A DNA stretch of 64,000 nt, from NCBI RefSeq assembly GCF_017948305.1, contig NZ_CP072842.1, forward strand, positions 2,610,501 to 2,674,500, read 5' to 3'. How positions within the stretch are numbered: position 1 is the stretch's first letter; each line of letters begins with the position of its first letter. Under the pieces are notes generated by a model that made no database searches, was not told where the DNA came from, and saw only the letters and a program-made list of their open reading frames with translations. This stretch comes from Faecalibacter bovis (GTDB lineage Bacteria > Bacteroidota > Bacteroidia > Flavobacteriales > Weeksellaceae). Made by a program: the position numbers and the translations under genes. Below are positions 25,326 to 36,432 of the stretch, one piece after another.

Positions 25326-26420
25326 TTAACTATAATTAACAGGATTGGTAATAATTCCAGAATTAAAGATGACAAAATTACTAAATTTTTCTTTAAGATA
25401 CGAAGAAATTAAATTAATTGTAAATTGTTCTGACTCATAATGCCCAATATCCATCAAAACTATTTGGTTTTCAGCCGAGAAAAACTCATGATATTTTAAA
25501 TCTGATGTAATATAAGCGTCAGCACCTGCTGCTAAAGCATTTATTATTGCAAAAGCACCCGAACCACCCAATACGGCAACTTTCTTAATTGGCTTATTTA
25601 ACAAATTAGAATGACGTACAACTGGAGTGTTCATTTTTTCCTTTACAAAAGATATAAATGATTTTTCGTCCATTTCAGATTCTAGTTCACCAATCATACC
25701 TAAACCGATGTACTGATTTTTATTGACTAAATTGATAAGACTATAAGCCACTTCTTCGTATGGATGGTTATCAAACAAAGCTTTCATAATTGTAGCTTCA
25801 CAATGTTGTGGAACTACAATTTCTATTCTTGTTTCTGGAACTTCCGTTAACGATCCGATATTTCCTATCGTAGGATCAGAACCTTCCAATGGTCTGAAAT
25901 TTCCAATTCCATCAACTAAAAATCCACATGAATCATAATTACCAATTTTCCCCGCTCCTGCTTCATATAAAGCTAATTTTAATTTTTCTGCAGAATCAGT
26001 TGGCACATAAGTAACTAATTGTTTTAATACTTCATTTTTTGGTATCAAAACTTTTGCATTAGATAAACCTAATTGATTTACAATTCCACGATTTACACCA
26101 TCGAAAGAATTATCTAAAGCTGTATGAGTTGCATATATATTTATTCCGTATTTTATTGCGTTAATAACGGCACGTTCAACGTAGGTTTTCCCATTCAATT
26201 TCTTTAATCCTGAAAAAACTATTGGATGGAAACTAATAATCAAATTCGCACCTTCTCTCCTAGCTTCTTCAACAACTTCTGGAGTTGTATCTAAACAAAC
26301 TAAAACTTTTGTTACCTCATCGTTATAATCACCAACTAATAAACCAACATTATCAAAATCTTCCGCATAATTTAGCGGAGCAATTTCTTCTAAAGCTGAT
26401 GTAAAATCTTTTACTTTCAT
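25326..26420 (-). CDS. Nif3-like dinuclear metal centre hexameric protein
   Basis: This 364-aa, two-part protein begins MKVKDFTSALEEIAPLNYAE with DNVGLLVGD, followed by the metal-site motif SFHPIVF, THTALDN, and the C-terminal SDLKYHEFF and DIGHYESE. A PII/CutA-like insert lies between about residues 130 and 230, as in other long NIF3 members. Family structures are hexameric rings with two metal ions per subunit; the enzymatic activity (possibly GTP cyclohydrolase I-like, or a hydrolase) is not settled. It sits between a GNAT gene and the coiled-coil gene in a leftward operon. Confidence 0.9.
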   Translation of the reverse strand: MKVKDFTSALEEIAPLNYAEDFDNVGLLVGDYNDEVTKVLVCLDTTPEVVEEARREGANLIISFHPIVFSGLKKLNGKTYVERAVINAIKYGINIYATHTALDNSFDGVNRGIVNQLGLSNAKVLIPKNEVLKQLVTYVPTDSAEKLKLALYEAGAGKIGNYDSCGFLVDGIGNFRPLEGSDPTIGNIGSLTEVPETRIEIVVPQHCEATIMKALFDNHPYEEVAYSLINLVNKNQYIGLGMIGELESEMDEKSFISFVKEKMNTPVVRHSNLLNKPIKKVAVLGGSGAFAIINALAAGADAYITSDLKYHEFFSAENQIVLMDIGHYESEQFTINLISSYLKEKFSNFVIFNSGIITNPVNYS

Positions 26421-26430
26421 AAATACGAAA

Positions 26431-26913
26431 TTATAATTTTAATCTTAATTTTTCTGTAGGTAAATTATTATCTTCTCCTATATAATAACTTTCTAAACCT
26501 GCATTCATCAATATTTTTTTAGATGCTATATTTTCGGGATCTATAATACCAATGATAAATTTAGCCAACTCATGCTGACGGGCGAATGATACTAAATCTT
26601 GACAAATAGTTGTTCCATAACCCATTCCCCAAAAATCTTCCATCAAAATATATCCAACTTCAATAGTATCTTCCTCATGTATGTAATTTTCTAATTTAGC
26701 TAAACCAATTATTTGATTGCGATCATAGACTTTAAAATATCCACCCAATTGATGAGATTCATTCGTTTCCATAATTGATTTGAAACGCTCAGTACTACGT
26801 TCTAAAGTAGAAGCAGAACCTGTAATATATTTCATAACATTATCTGAATTCACAATTTTATGATAGCTATCGAAATCTACTTCTTCAAATTTGATGTAAC
26901 TTAATTTATACAT
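26431..26913 (-). CDS. GNAT-family N-acetyltransferase (RimJ/RimL type)
   Basis: This 160-aa protein has the GNAT core: VGYILMEDFWGMGYGTTICQ is the acetyl-CoA pyrophosphate loop (here WGMGYGT), followed by IIGIIDPENIASKKILMNAG, the usual N-x-x-S-x-x-I-L-x-x-x-G signature. It should transfer an acetyl group from acetyl-CoA to an amine; the acceptor is unknown. Its start overlaps the 3' end of the kinase gene by 13 bp, so translation is probably coupled to the amino-sugar genes upstream. Confidence 0.88.
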   Translation of the reverse strand: MYKLSYIKFEEVDFDSYHKIVNSDNVMKYITGSASTLERSTERFKSIMETNESHQLGGYFKVYDRNQIIGLAKLENYIHEEDTIEVGYILMEDFWGMGYGTTICQDLVSFARQHELAKFIIGIIDPENIASKKILMNAGLESYYIGEDNNLPTEKLRLKL

Positions 26914-27916
26914 ATATGCTGATTTATAGATTTTAAAAGATTGATTTGATTTAACGTTCTATCCAAATTTTGATTTTCCTTTGAAGTGTGATAATACACA
27001 TCGTCTGAAATAAAATCAGTTAAAAAACGAATGGCTTGAATCAAAATAACAACAAATGCCGTTAAATCAATAGATTTTAACTCTTCTTCTGTTAAAATAT
27101 CTTTTAAATTCGAAATAAAACCATCCTTTACAGCCTGATAATTTTCCAATGAGAAATTATTGATTGGATCTGGATCATCTTCAGATTTTAAATTTGAATA
27201 GGTACGAATCATATCGCCAAAATCGCATAAAATATTTCCTGGTAAAATCGTGTCCCAATCTATAAGTCCTGCAACTTTGGTTTCGTTCTCAGAATCAAAT
27301 AAAAAATTACTGATTTTAGCATCCGCATGAACAACTCTTTTAGGAAACTCAATTTCTAAATATTTATCTATTAAAAATATATGATCTTGAATAAAATTAA
27401 TCTCATTCTGAGCACGTTCAATTCTATTTTTATTTCCGTTGATTAAGGCAAGTTTATAATCTGAAACACGTTTCTTATAATCTAAAAAACCTGGAATACT
27501 TTCAGAAATTCGATTAATTGACAAATCATTTAAAACATTATGAAACTCGCTTATAGCACTTGCTGCAGCAAAAGCTTGTTCTTTTGAAAGCACTTTATCG
27601 TAGCAAACAGAATTCGGAACAAAACTCGTCATACGCCAAGTTTCACCATTTAAAAAAGTTAAATAATTTCCATTTTTATTCGGAATAACATCAAGAATCG
27701 CTTTGGTATAATTTTTCGATTTTAGATGATTTGCAACCGTCAACATGTTGGAAACTATAATTTCGGGCTGTAAAAAAATCGAAGTATTTATCTTTTGTAA
27801 AATATAATTGTTATAACCTAACGATAATTTATACGTAGAATTTATATATCCTTGATTTATTGGAAAAACGTTAACATCTTCAGGTCTTTCGAAATAATTT
27901 GATAATACGTTTTCCA

Positions 27917-27917
<1 letters not shown>
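26901..27917 (-). CDS. APH-fold sugar kinase, N-acetylhexosamine 1-kinase-like
   Basis: This 338-aa protein has a kinase fold of the aminoglycoside phosphotransferase type. The N-terminus has INQGYINSTYKLS (nucleotide loop) and NNYILQKINTSIF (ATP Lys). The catalytic loop is VVHADAKISNFLFD and the Mg-binding site is GLIDWDTILPG. Relatives without antibiotic neighbours include NahK, which phosphorylates GalNAc/GlcNAc at C1. The ATG at 27917 overlaps the stop of the nucleotidyltransferase gene (TAATG), so a longer GTG start is not needed. With GH109 and a nucleotidyltransferase upstream, a sugar substrate is more likely than an antibiotic. Confidence 0.8.
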
Positions 27918-30200
<2,283 letters not shown>

Positions 30201-30214
30201 TTATGTATATTTAA

Positions 30215-31099
30215 TTAATAGGTTTTTGTAATATCTTCTGGTAAAACTAAAGTAAAATCAGTTAAAATGAAATTTTCATTTTCAGGTATTTCTAGTTTAA
30301 GCGAAATATTTTTTGATTCTAAAATTTGAATCACTGCTACTTTTAAACTTCGTTTATATAACTTTAAATACCAATAAATCCCTCCATATTGTTTAGAATG
30401 ATAATCACCATTATAATGTAAAAACAATTTATTTTGATTAAGATTCAATATAATAGACTCTGCCATTGTAGCATCTTTTATAGCTTGTGCAGCAACAAAT
30501 TGTTTCGCTTTAGTTCCCGCATGATCGCCCATCATTTTTATCATTTCTGGATAACCTGGCGCATTATAATCAATTGTATAAGGTAATTTTACCATCCATT
30601 TTTTTTCATAATCTGGTAAATCAGTTAAAGAATCTACCCCATTTTTTGATACAGCAGATGCATATCTACGAGGAACATTAGTTGCTATAAATGGTAATTG
30701 ATTATTTTTTGCAAAATCCAACAAAGGTTTATAATCCGTATTAAAATTATTCCATAATCTAACCTGATCCTTTAAATCTTTATCTAGAATTTTCCCTGCT
30801 AAATAATGATTTAAACCTTCTTGATTATCTCGTTCAAACATTTCAGCACCTAAAACTAAATTGTTGCCTTTATTTTGATATATTGCCTCGGTTAATTTTA
30901 GTTGCAACCAATGATTAATCGAATTATTATGATGTTCACCAAATAATACGACATCATAATTTACTAACTCTTTGACCATTTTATCAAACACAACAGGTTT
31001 TCCTTTTTGATTGTAAAATTGAAAAGCTTTTAAATCTTGTCCTGATACAGAAATAAGGGTAAAGAGTAATATAAATAGGTTAAATAATTTATTTCTCAT
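30215..31099 (-). CDS. ChaN-family (DUF399) exported protein
   Basis: The protein is 294 aa from the ATG at 31099, which begins a signal peptide (MRNKLFNLFILLFTLISVSG); the longer frame upstream adds an unlikely leader and overlaps the divergent ABC gene. Conserved blocks are VVLFGEHHNNSINHWLQLKL, LGAEMFERDNQEGL, MMGDHAGTKAKQFVAAQA and HYNGDYHSKQYGG. ChaN proteins bind haem in pairs and are associated with iron uptake; the two-His FGEHH motif is intact. It is the first gene of the leftward run that ends at 24538, 20 nt before GH109. Confidence 0.83.
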   Translation of the reverse strand: MRNKLFNLFILLFTLISVSGQDLKAFQFYNQKGKPVVFDKMVKELVNYDVVLFGEHHNNSINHWLQLKLTEAIYQNKGNNLVLGAEMFERDNQEGLNHYLAGKILDKDLKDQVRLWNNFNTDYKPLLDFAKNNQLPFIATNVPRRYASAVSKNGVDSLTDLPDYEKKWMVKLPYTIDYNAPGYPEMIKMMGDHAGTKAKQFVAAQAIKDATMAESIILNLNQNKLFLHYNGDYHSKQYGGIYWYLKLYKRSLKVAVIQILESKNISLKLEIPENENFILTDFTLVLPEDITKTY

Positions 31100-31171
31100 A
31101 ATTATAAAATAGTGTTGATGTAACAAATTAAAGAAATCATCTACTAAATTGATAAAGAATCTGAATTTAAT

Positions 31172-32068
31172 ATGCAAAAAGTACTTGAAATTAATAATCT
31201 GACTAAAAAATTCGGAACATTTACGGCTGTAAATGATATAAGTTTTTCAGTTGAAAAAGGAAACGTTTATGGATTGTTAGGACCTAATGGAAGTGGGAAA
31301 TCTACAACGTTAGGAATGATCTTAAATGTTTTAAACCCAACGAACGGTAGTTGGAAATGGTTTGGAAAATCTTCTGATAATAATTCTTTAAAGAAAATTG
31401 GAGCAATTATAGAAAGTCCAAAATTCTATCCCTATTTAACAGCCGAAAAAAATTTACAAATCGTAGCTGATATCAAAGAAGTTCCTTATTCTAAAATTGA
31501 TGAAAAACTTGAATTAGTTGGTTTATTAGATCGAAAAAAAAATAAATTTGAACAATATTCTTTAGGAATGAAACAACGCTTAGCCATTGCTGGTGCTTTG
31601 TTAAATGATCCTGAGGTTTTGATTTTAGATGAACCAACGAATGGATTAGATCCTCAAGGAATTATTCAGATACGAGAATTGATTCAGAAAATTGCTAAAA
31701 TGGGAACTACAATTATTTTAGCTTCTCATTTATTAGATGAAGTAGAAAAAGTATGTTCTCACGTTGTAGTTTTAAAACAGGGAAAAATGCTTTATGCTGG
31801 TGAAGTTGATAATATGAATAATAGCTTTGGTATCTTCATTTTACAAGCAGAAAATCAGCAATTATTAACGAATGCATTAAATCAATTACCCTATTTTGAT
31901 TCAGTTATCGAGAAAAACAAATTCATTGAAGCTAAACTTAATCAAGCAATTTCTTCTGCAGAATTAAATAAAATCTTATTTGAAAAAGGTGTTGTGTTAT
32001 CACACTTAGTTCAAAGAAAAGAAAGTTTAGAAAATCAATTCTTCCAATTAATCCAAGAAAATAAATAA
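31172..32068 (+). CDS. ABC transporter ATP-binding protein
   Basis: This 298-aa ABC ATPase has Walker A GPNGSGKST at 37-45, signature SLGMKQRLAIAGAL, and Walker B VLILDEPTNGLDP followed by the switch His in ASHLLDEVE. The C-terminal 80 residues are the accessory region of the CcmA/YhbX-type exporters. It forms a pair with the permease encoded 1 nt downstream and should energise export from the cytoplasm. The start diverges from the ChaN-type gene with about 70 bp between them. The substrate is not identifiable. Confidence 0.92.
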   Translation: MQKVLEINNLTKKFGTFTAVNDISFSVEKGNVYGLLGPNGSGKSTTLGMILNVLNPTNGSWKWFGKSSDNNSLKKIGAIIESPKFYPYLTAEKNLQIVADIKEVPYSKIDEKLELVGLLDRKKNKFEQYSLGMKQRLAIAGALLNDPEVLILDEPTNGLDPQGIIQIRELIQKIAKMGTTIILASHLLDEVEKVCSHVVVLKQGKMLYAGEVDNMNNSFGIFILQAENQQLLTNALNQLPYFDSVIEKNKFIEAKLNQAISSAELNKILFEKGVVLSHLVQRKESLENQFFQLIQENK

Positions 32069-32069
32069 A

Positions 32070-32897
32070 ATGAATAGATTATTACGTATCGAATGGAACA
32101 AAATGTTCTATAACAAAGGAACAAGAATTTTTTTAATCTTGTATTTTATTTTAATTGCGATTATGGGTGCGGTTTTACCTAACATAAAACCAAATTTAAA
32201 CGGGATTGAAGTTGATTTTATAAAACTTGGAGCTTTAGAATTTCCTGTAATTTGGCACAATATTGCTTGGGTTGTAGGATTTGGTAAATTCTTTTTAGCT
32301 ATTATTGTAATTAATAATATTTCCAATGAATATTCTTTCGGAACTTTTAAACAAAATACAATTGATGGATTAACGAAGTTAGAATTTTTCAGTAGTAAAT
32401 TAATAATGAATATTTTATTTGCTATAGCTTCATCTTTATTAGTACTATTTATTGTTTTAGGTTTGGGGTTAAATTTTTCAAAAGAATTTAATTTGACTAA
32501 TGGAATCGAATTTTTAGCTGGATTTTTAGTAGAAATTATAACATTCATTTCATTTGCTATGTTTTTAGCGTTTCTTCTTAAGAAAAGCACGTTTGCAACA
32601 TTATCAATCTTCGTTCTTTTTATTATCGAATCTATTTTTAGAGGATCTGAAGCTTTTATTAGATTAAAAAATAATCAGATAAATGATGAAGAACTAACAT
32701 TCATAACATCTTATTTACCAATTACATCTAATGGTAAAATTATAGGATTTCCTCCAGGAAGTATTTCACAATACATGATGAACGGTAAGTTCTTTACAGA
32801 ATCTCATGTTCAATGGGATCATTTCGGGATGAATATTTTCTATACGATTCTGTTTTTAGGCTTATCATACCTATTAATTAAAAAGAGAGATTTATAA
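32070..32897 (+). CDS. ABC-2 type transporter permease
   Basis: This 275-aa protein has six membrane segments. It begins MNRLLRIEWNKMFYNKGTR, the common start of ABC-2 permeases that follow CcmA-type ATPases, and has a long extracytoplasmic loop (about 195-240) before the last segment. It is probably a homodimer with two copies of the upstream ATPase. A strong terminator follows at 32923. No accessory gene suggests the cargo; lipid, peptide or antibiotic export are all possible. Confidence 0.85.
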   Translation: MNRLLRIEWNKMFYNKGTRIFLILYFILIAIMGAVLPNIKPNLNGIEVDFIKLGALEFPVIWHNIAWVVGFGKFFLAIIVINNISNEYSFGTFKQNTIDGLTKLEFFSSKLIMNILFAIASSLLVLFIVLGLGLNFSKEFNLTNGIEFLAGFLVEIITFISFAMFLAFLLKKSTFATLSIFVLFIIESIFRGSEAFIRLKNNQINDEELTFITSYLPITSNGKIIGFPPGSISQYMMNGKFFTESHVQWDHFGMNIFYTILFLGLSYLLIKKRDL

Positions 32898-32922
32898 TAA
32901 ATTTTTCAAAATATCATAAAAC

Positions 32923-32955
32923 AAAGCATGTTAAAAAAAGATTTTAACATGCTTT
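32923..32955 (+). terminator. Terminator of the ABC operon, 14-bp stem
   Basis: AAAGCATGTTAAAA (32923-32936) pairs with TTTTAACATGCTTT (32942-32955), followed by T residues. Confidence 0.88.
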
Positions 32956-32995
32956 TTTATTCCGTAAAACAACAGAAGTTTTTAATTCGTTTTAT

Positions 32996-33003
32996 TATCT
33001 TTG
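32996..33003 (+). promoter_or_regulatory. -7 box (TATCTTTG) for the nrnA-gldI operon
   Basis: An exact TAnnTTTG box ends 4 nt before the ATG at 33008 and 10 nt before an in-frame ATG at 33014, so the transcript has almost no leader. Confidence 0.5.
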
Positions 33004-33007
33004 CTCA

Positions 33008-34030
33008 ATGCAAATGACAAATTTTGACACGTTAAAAGAATTGCTTTCTACTCCAAAGAAGATTGCAATTTTACCTCATAAAAATCCAGATGGAGATGCC
33101 ATAGGTTCAACCTTAGCCATGTACCATTTTTTAAAGAAATTTAACCACACGTGTAACGTTGTAGCTCCTAACGATTTTCCTAAATTTTTAAAATGGATGC
33201 CAGCTGCAAAAGAAATTGTAATTGCAGATTATCAGGCAAAACGTGCTGAAGCTATTATTCATCAAGCTGATATTATTTTTATTTTAGATTTTAATACGGT
33301 AACACGTATTGATGATTTAGGAGATTGGGTACAAAAATCAAAAGCCCCTAAAGTTTTAATAGATCATCACAGAGAACCAGATACATTTGATTTTATGTAT
33401 TCTGATATTGAAATGCCAGCAACTTGCCAAATGGTTTACAATTTTATTGAGGCTATGGGAGAAGTTGACAAAATTGATAAAGATATCGCCGACTGTATTT
33501 ATACAGGAATGATGACCGATACCGGTGGATTTAGATTTAGAAATACTTCTGCCTCTACTCACCGTATAGTTGCCAATTTAATTGATCGTGGAGTTGAAGT
33601 TGATAAAGTCACTTCATACGTAAACGATTCACAATCAGAAGCGCGATTAAAACTTTTATCCTTAACGTTAAATAATCTTTCCTTTATTCCAGAATCTCGC
33701 ACAGCTTTTATGTACATAAAGCGTGAAGATTTATTTGCAAATGGATTTCAGAAAGGAGATACAGAAGGTTTTGTAAACTACGGTTTAAGCGTTGAGAATT
33801 ATGTATTTTCAGTTATTTTTATCGAAGATACCGTTCATAATTTTATTAAAATATCTTTACGTTCAAAAGGTGATTTTGACGTAAACGATTTTTCGCGTAA
33901 ACACTTCAACGGAGGTGGCCATATGAATGCTGCAGGCGGAAGAAGTGATTTATCAATGGAAGATACTATAACTTATTTCAAATCGTTGTTACCTCAATAT
34001 CAAGATAATCTTACAAAAGTAACTATCTAA
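33008..34030 (+). CDS. nrnA: DHH/DHHA1 phosphoesterase, NrnA type
   Basis: This 340-aa enzyme is predicted to degrade short RNA oligonucleotides (nanoRNA) and 3'-phosphoadenosine 5'-phosphate in the cytoplasm. The metal site is clear: LPHKNPDGDAIGS, FILDFNTV, the DHH motif in LIDHHREP, and MTDTGGFRF. The DHHA1 substrate motif is FNGGGHMNAAGG. The start may be 33014 rather than 33008 because of the promoter box just upstream. Its stop overlaps the gldI start by 1 bp, an order seen in many flavobacteria. Confidence 0.92.
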   Translation: MQMTNFDTLKELLSTPKKIAILPHKNPDGDAIGSTLAMYHFLKKFNHTCNVVAPNDFPKFLKWMPAAKEIVIADYQAKRAEAIIHQADIIFILDFNTVTRIDDLGDWVQKSKAPKVLIDHHREPDTFDFMYSDIEMPATCQMVYNFIEAMGEVDKIDKDIADCIYTGMMTDTGGFRFRNTSASTHRIVANLIDRGVEVDKVTSYVNDSQSEARLKLLSLTLNNLSFIPESRTAFMYIKREDLFANGFQKGDTEGFVNYGLSVENYVFSVIFIEDTVHNFIKISLRSKGDFDVNDFSRKHFNGGGHMNAAGGRSDLSMEDTITYFKSLLPQYQDNLTKVTI

Positions 34031-34557
34031 TGAATAAATTTGCCTTATTAATAATTGCAAGTATTGGATTTGTAAGTTGTGATAATCAAATTGTACAATA
34101 TCCAGTAAGCTATAGTAACGACGATTTTATGCAACGTTCACAAGAACGAGGTAAAATGTTATTACAAGAAGAAATACAATGGTTTGAAGAATACAAAAAA
34201 ACTTCAGATTTAACTTTTAATAAAACTGAAAGTGGTTTATGGATTTCTAACAGTGGTCAAAAAACAGAAACTATGGCAAATGTTGGAAATTATGTTAATT
34301 TCACTTACCAAGTTTATGATGTAAAAGGAAACTTAATCTATCCGTATAGTGAAATCGGAACTCAAAAAATTATTTTAGGAAAAGCCGATATTGCACGTGG
34401 ATTACATGCTGCTTTACAATTAATAGAACCAGGTCAGGAAGCGCGTGTTTTACTCCCTTCATTTCTTGGTTATGCTGGTTATGGTGATGATAATAAAATC
34501 GAACCAAATCAGCCACTTATACTTGATGTAAAAGTTAACGAAATTAAAAAACACTAA
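34030..34557 (+). CDS. gldI: Gliding-motility lipoprotein GldI, FKBP-type
   Basis: This 175-aa protein has a lipoprotein signal ending FVSC (Cys at about residue 17). A helical linker (QRSQERGKMLLQEEIQWFEE) leads into one FKBP domain (GNYVNFTYQVYDVKGNLIY, LGKADIARGLHAALQLIEPG, LPSFLGYAGYGDDNKIEPNQ). GldI is required for gliding and type IX secretion-linked functions in Flavobacterium, where it is thought to help fold envelope components. It overlaps nrnA by 1 bp and a second isomerase gene follows after 34 nt. Gliding itself cannot be concluded from one gene. Confidence 0.87.
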   Translation: MNKFALLIIASIGFVSCDNQIVQYPVSYSNDDFMQRSQERGKMLLQEEIQWFEEYKKTSDLTFNKTESGLWISNSGQKTETMANVGNYVNFTYQVYDVKGNLIYPYSEIGTQKIILGKADIARGLHAALQLIEPGQEARVLLPSFLGYAGYGDDNKIEPNQPLILDVKVNEIKKH

Positions 34558-34591
34558 ACGAATATAATTAAAACACCTGTGAATTATTTAA

Positions 34592-35668
34592 ATGAAAAAA
34601 TTAGTATTAATCTTAACAGTCATAACTACTCTTGTTAGTTGTGGCGTTAAAATACCAAAGACGATGAGTAAAGAAGAATTTAAAAATTTAGAAGATGGAT
34701 TGTACGCTAAAATGACTACTAGTCATGGAGCAATGACAATCAAATTTTACGAAGAACAAGCTCCTATGACTGTAGCTAACTTTGTTGGATTAGCAGAAGG
34801 AACAATCGAAAATAAAGCAAAAGCAAAAGGAGTTCCATTTTATGACGGAATTGTTTTCCACCGTGTGATTAAAGATTTTATGATTCAAGGTGGTGATCCT
34901 GATGGTATTGGTACAGGTGGTCCAGGTTACGATTTTGAAGATGAGTTTGATGCTGATTTAAAACACGATTCAAAAGGTATTTTATCAATGGCAAATTCAG
35001 GACCTGCAACTAATGGTTCTCAATTCTTCATTACTGAAGTTCCTACTCCATGGTTAGACGGTCGTCATACTATTTTCGGGAAAGTTATCGAAGGATTAGA
35101 AGTTATTGATTCTATTGCGAATGTTGAAAAAACACCAAGCGACAAACCAGTTGTTCCTGTAACAATTGAGAAAGTTGAAATTGCTCGTAAAGGTGATAAA
35201 TACGCTAAATATGACGGTGCTGAAGCATTTGTTGCTGCAAAAGAAAATCACGCTAAAAAACAAGCTGAAGCTGCTACTAAAAAACAAGCTGAATTAGATG
35301 CTGAAATTGCACGTCAAAAAGATTTAGAATCTAAAGCTACTTCAACAGCTTCTGGATTAAAATATGTAATTTTAGAAGAAGGTAATGGTGAAGTTCCTGC
35401 ACATGGAGAACCAATCAAAACTCACTACACTTTACGTTTAGCAGATGGTGAAAAATTAGATTCATCATACGATCGTAATCAACCATTAGACGTAACAGTT
35501 GGTGTAACTGGTTTAATTCAAGGATGGATGGAAGCTTTAACTTTATTCAAAAAAGGTACTAAAGTATTTTTAATCATTCCGGCTGAATTAGGTTATGGAT
35601 CAAGAGGTGCTGGAGGTGTTGTTCCACCAAATGCAACTTTATACTTCGATATGGAAGTTTTAAACTAA
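34592..35668 (+). CDS. Lipoprotein with fused cyclophilin and FKBP domains
   Basis: The 358-aa protein starts with a lipobox (TTLVSC). Residues about 36-205 are a cyclophilin with an intact active site (FHRVIKDFMIQGGDPDGIG, NGSQFFITEVPTPWLDGRHT). A charged helical linker rich in Lys/Ala/Glu (205-255) leads into a C-terminal FKBP domain (255-358; SGLKYVILEEGNGEV, LIQGWMEALTLFKKGTKVF, PAELGYGSRGAGGVVPPN). Both isomerase classes are thus on one tethered chain facing the periplasm or cell surface. It is cotranscribed with gldI, which supports a role in folding exported proteins. Confidence 0.92.
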   Translation: MKKLVLILTVITTLVSCGVKIPKTMSKEEFKNLEDGLYAKMTTSHGAMTIKFYEEQAPMTVANFVGLAEGTIENKAKAKGVPFYDGIVFHRVIKDFMIQGGDPDGIGTGGPGYDFEDEFDADLKHDSKGILSMANSGPATNGSQFFITEVPTPWLDGRHTIFGKVIEGLEVIDSIANVEKTPSDKPVVPVTIEKVEIARKGDKYAKYDGAEAFVAAKENHAKKQAEAATKKQAELDAEIARQKDLESKATSTASGLKYVILEEGNGEVPAHGEPIKTHYTLRLADGEKLDSSYDRNQPLDVTVGVTGLIQGWMEALTLFKKGTKVFLIIPAELGYGSRGAGGVVPPNATLYFDMEVLN

Positions 35669-35695
35669 TAATTATTTATAATTCAATAAAAAAAG

Positions 35696-35720
35696 CTACA
35701 GAAATCTGTAGTTTTTTTTT
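35696..35720 (+). terminator. Terminator of the nrnA-gldI operon
   Basis: CTACAGA (35696-35702) and TCTGTAG (35705-35711) with flanking A and T runs; nine T residues follow. Confidence 0.8.
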
Positions 35721-35923
35721 ATTTGAAAATGTAATATCATTAAAACAATATGTTAAAATTGTTAAATCTTCAAAATTTGAATTTAATTTATTCAAAATAA
35801 AATCTGCTTTCAACACTCATGAATAGGAACTTTACACAAAACATGATTAAAATTATAAATTAAATCTATTTGTTAATAGATAAATTTCCTTAATTTTATT
35901 CGTTTCGGCTAAAAAATTTAAAC

Positions 35924-35931
35924 AATCTTTG
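35924..35931 (+). promoter_or_regulatory. Near-consensus -7 box (AATCTTTG) of candidate RNA B
   Basis: It differs from TAnnTTTG only in its first base and is followed by GCAATA. TTCG at 35899-35902 lies 21 nt upstream as a possible -33 element. Confidence 0.4.
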
Positions 35932-35936
35932 CAATA

Positions 35937-36084
35937 GAAAATTAAAGTTTTCGACATGTAAAGGGGTAATCAAATGAAGTTGATTATTAAGATTGAAAAA
36001 TTATCCCTTTGTATTCATAGTGTTTTTTTATAGTAGTTTAGGTTGGTTAAAAAGGTTTTGCATTTGCAAAACCTTTTTTTTATA
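35937..36084 (+). ncRNA. Candidate small RNA B of a three-member family
   Basis: About 145 nt. An 11-bp stem (AAAGGGGTAAT with ATTATCCCTTT, one G-U) encloses an inner inverted repeat TAATCAA/TTGATTA. The conserved linker follows (36013-36050, ATTCATAGTGTTTTTTTATA then GTAGTTTAGGTTGGTTAA), and then a 13-bp terminator stem (36050-36062 with 36065-36077). A 19-codon ORF (35974-36033) crosses the linker, but it is not conserved in the other copies. The 758-bp gap between 35668 and 36428 is otherwise gene-free. Confidence 0.6.
36050..36081 (+). terminator. Strong intrinsic terminator of RNA B
   Basis: AAAAGGTTTTGCA pairs with TGCAAAACCTTTT, followed by four more T. Confidence 0.85.
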
Positions 36085-36300
36085 TAATTTATTAATTCAA
36101 AAGGAGTTATAAAATTGATTTGTGTTAAATTTTCAATTATTGAATAAACCTTTAACCATTGTTTTACATATAAAAACTCCTAGTGTTTATCGAGATAAAA
36201 CTCATTTATAACGAACACAATAGTTTCTAACTATTTCTTAATAGAATAATTTGTATATATTTTTATTAAAACTGAATAAATATTCTACAACTTTGCAATA

Positions 36301-36432
36301 TAAAATTAATTTTTTCATATTCATTCTAAAACGAAATTTTAAAGAAGATTGAGCTTTAAAATTAGTTTTAATTCATAGTGTTTTTTTATAGTAATTTAGG
36401 TTAGTAAAAGGTTCGATTTCGAACCTTTTATT
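36301..36432 (+). ncRNA. Candidate small RNA C, tandem with B
   Basis: About 130 nt start just after TTTGCAATA (weak -7 CAACTTTG at 36288-36295). A hairpin has outer TAAAAC/GTTTTA and inner AATTTTAAAG/CTTTAAAATT around AAGATTGAG. The linker (36371-36409, ATTCATAGTGTTTTTTTATA then GTAATTTAGGTTAGTAAAA) is nearly identical to that of RNA B over its first 22 nt. An 11-bp terminator stem follows. Its primary sequence upstream of the linker differs from B, so the stem-loop is variable while the linker is kept. Confidence 0.58.
36406..36429. terminator. Terminator of RNA C, overlapping the end of the ArsC gene
   Basis: AAAAGGTTCGA (36406-36416) pairs with TCGAACCTTTT (36419-36429). It reaches 2 nt into the stop of the convergent leftward gene and can serve both strands. 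Confidence 0.75.

Noticed and set aside
35974-36033. A 19-codon ORF in candidate RNA B (MKLIIKIEKL...)
   Set aside because: Copies A and C have stops and no start in the corresponding frame, so the linker is not conserved as protein.
36241-36300. A tRNA gene in the long intergenic region before arsC
   Set aside because: No cloverleaf, no GTTCRA T-loop and no CCA-type acceptor stem could be found there or in any other gap of the window.
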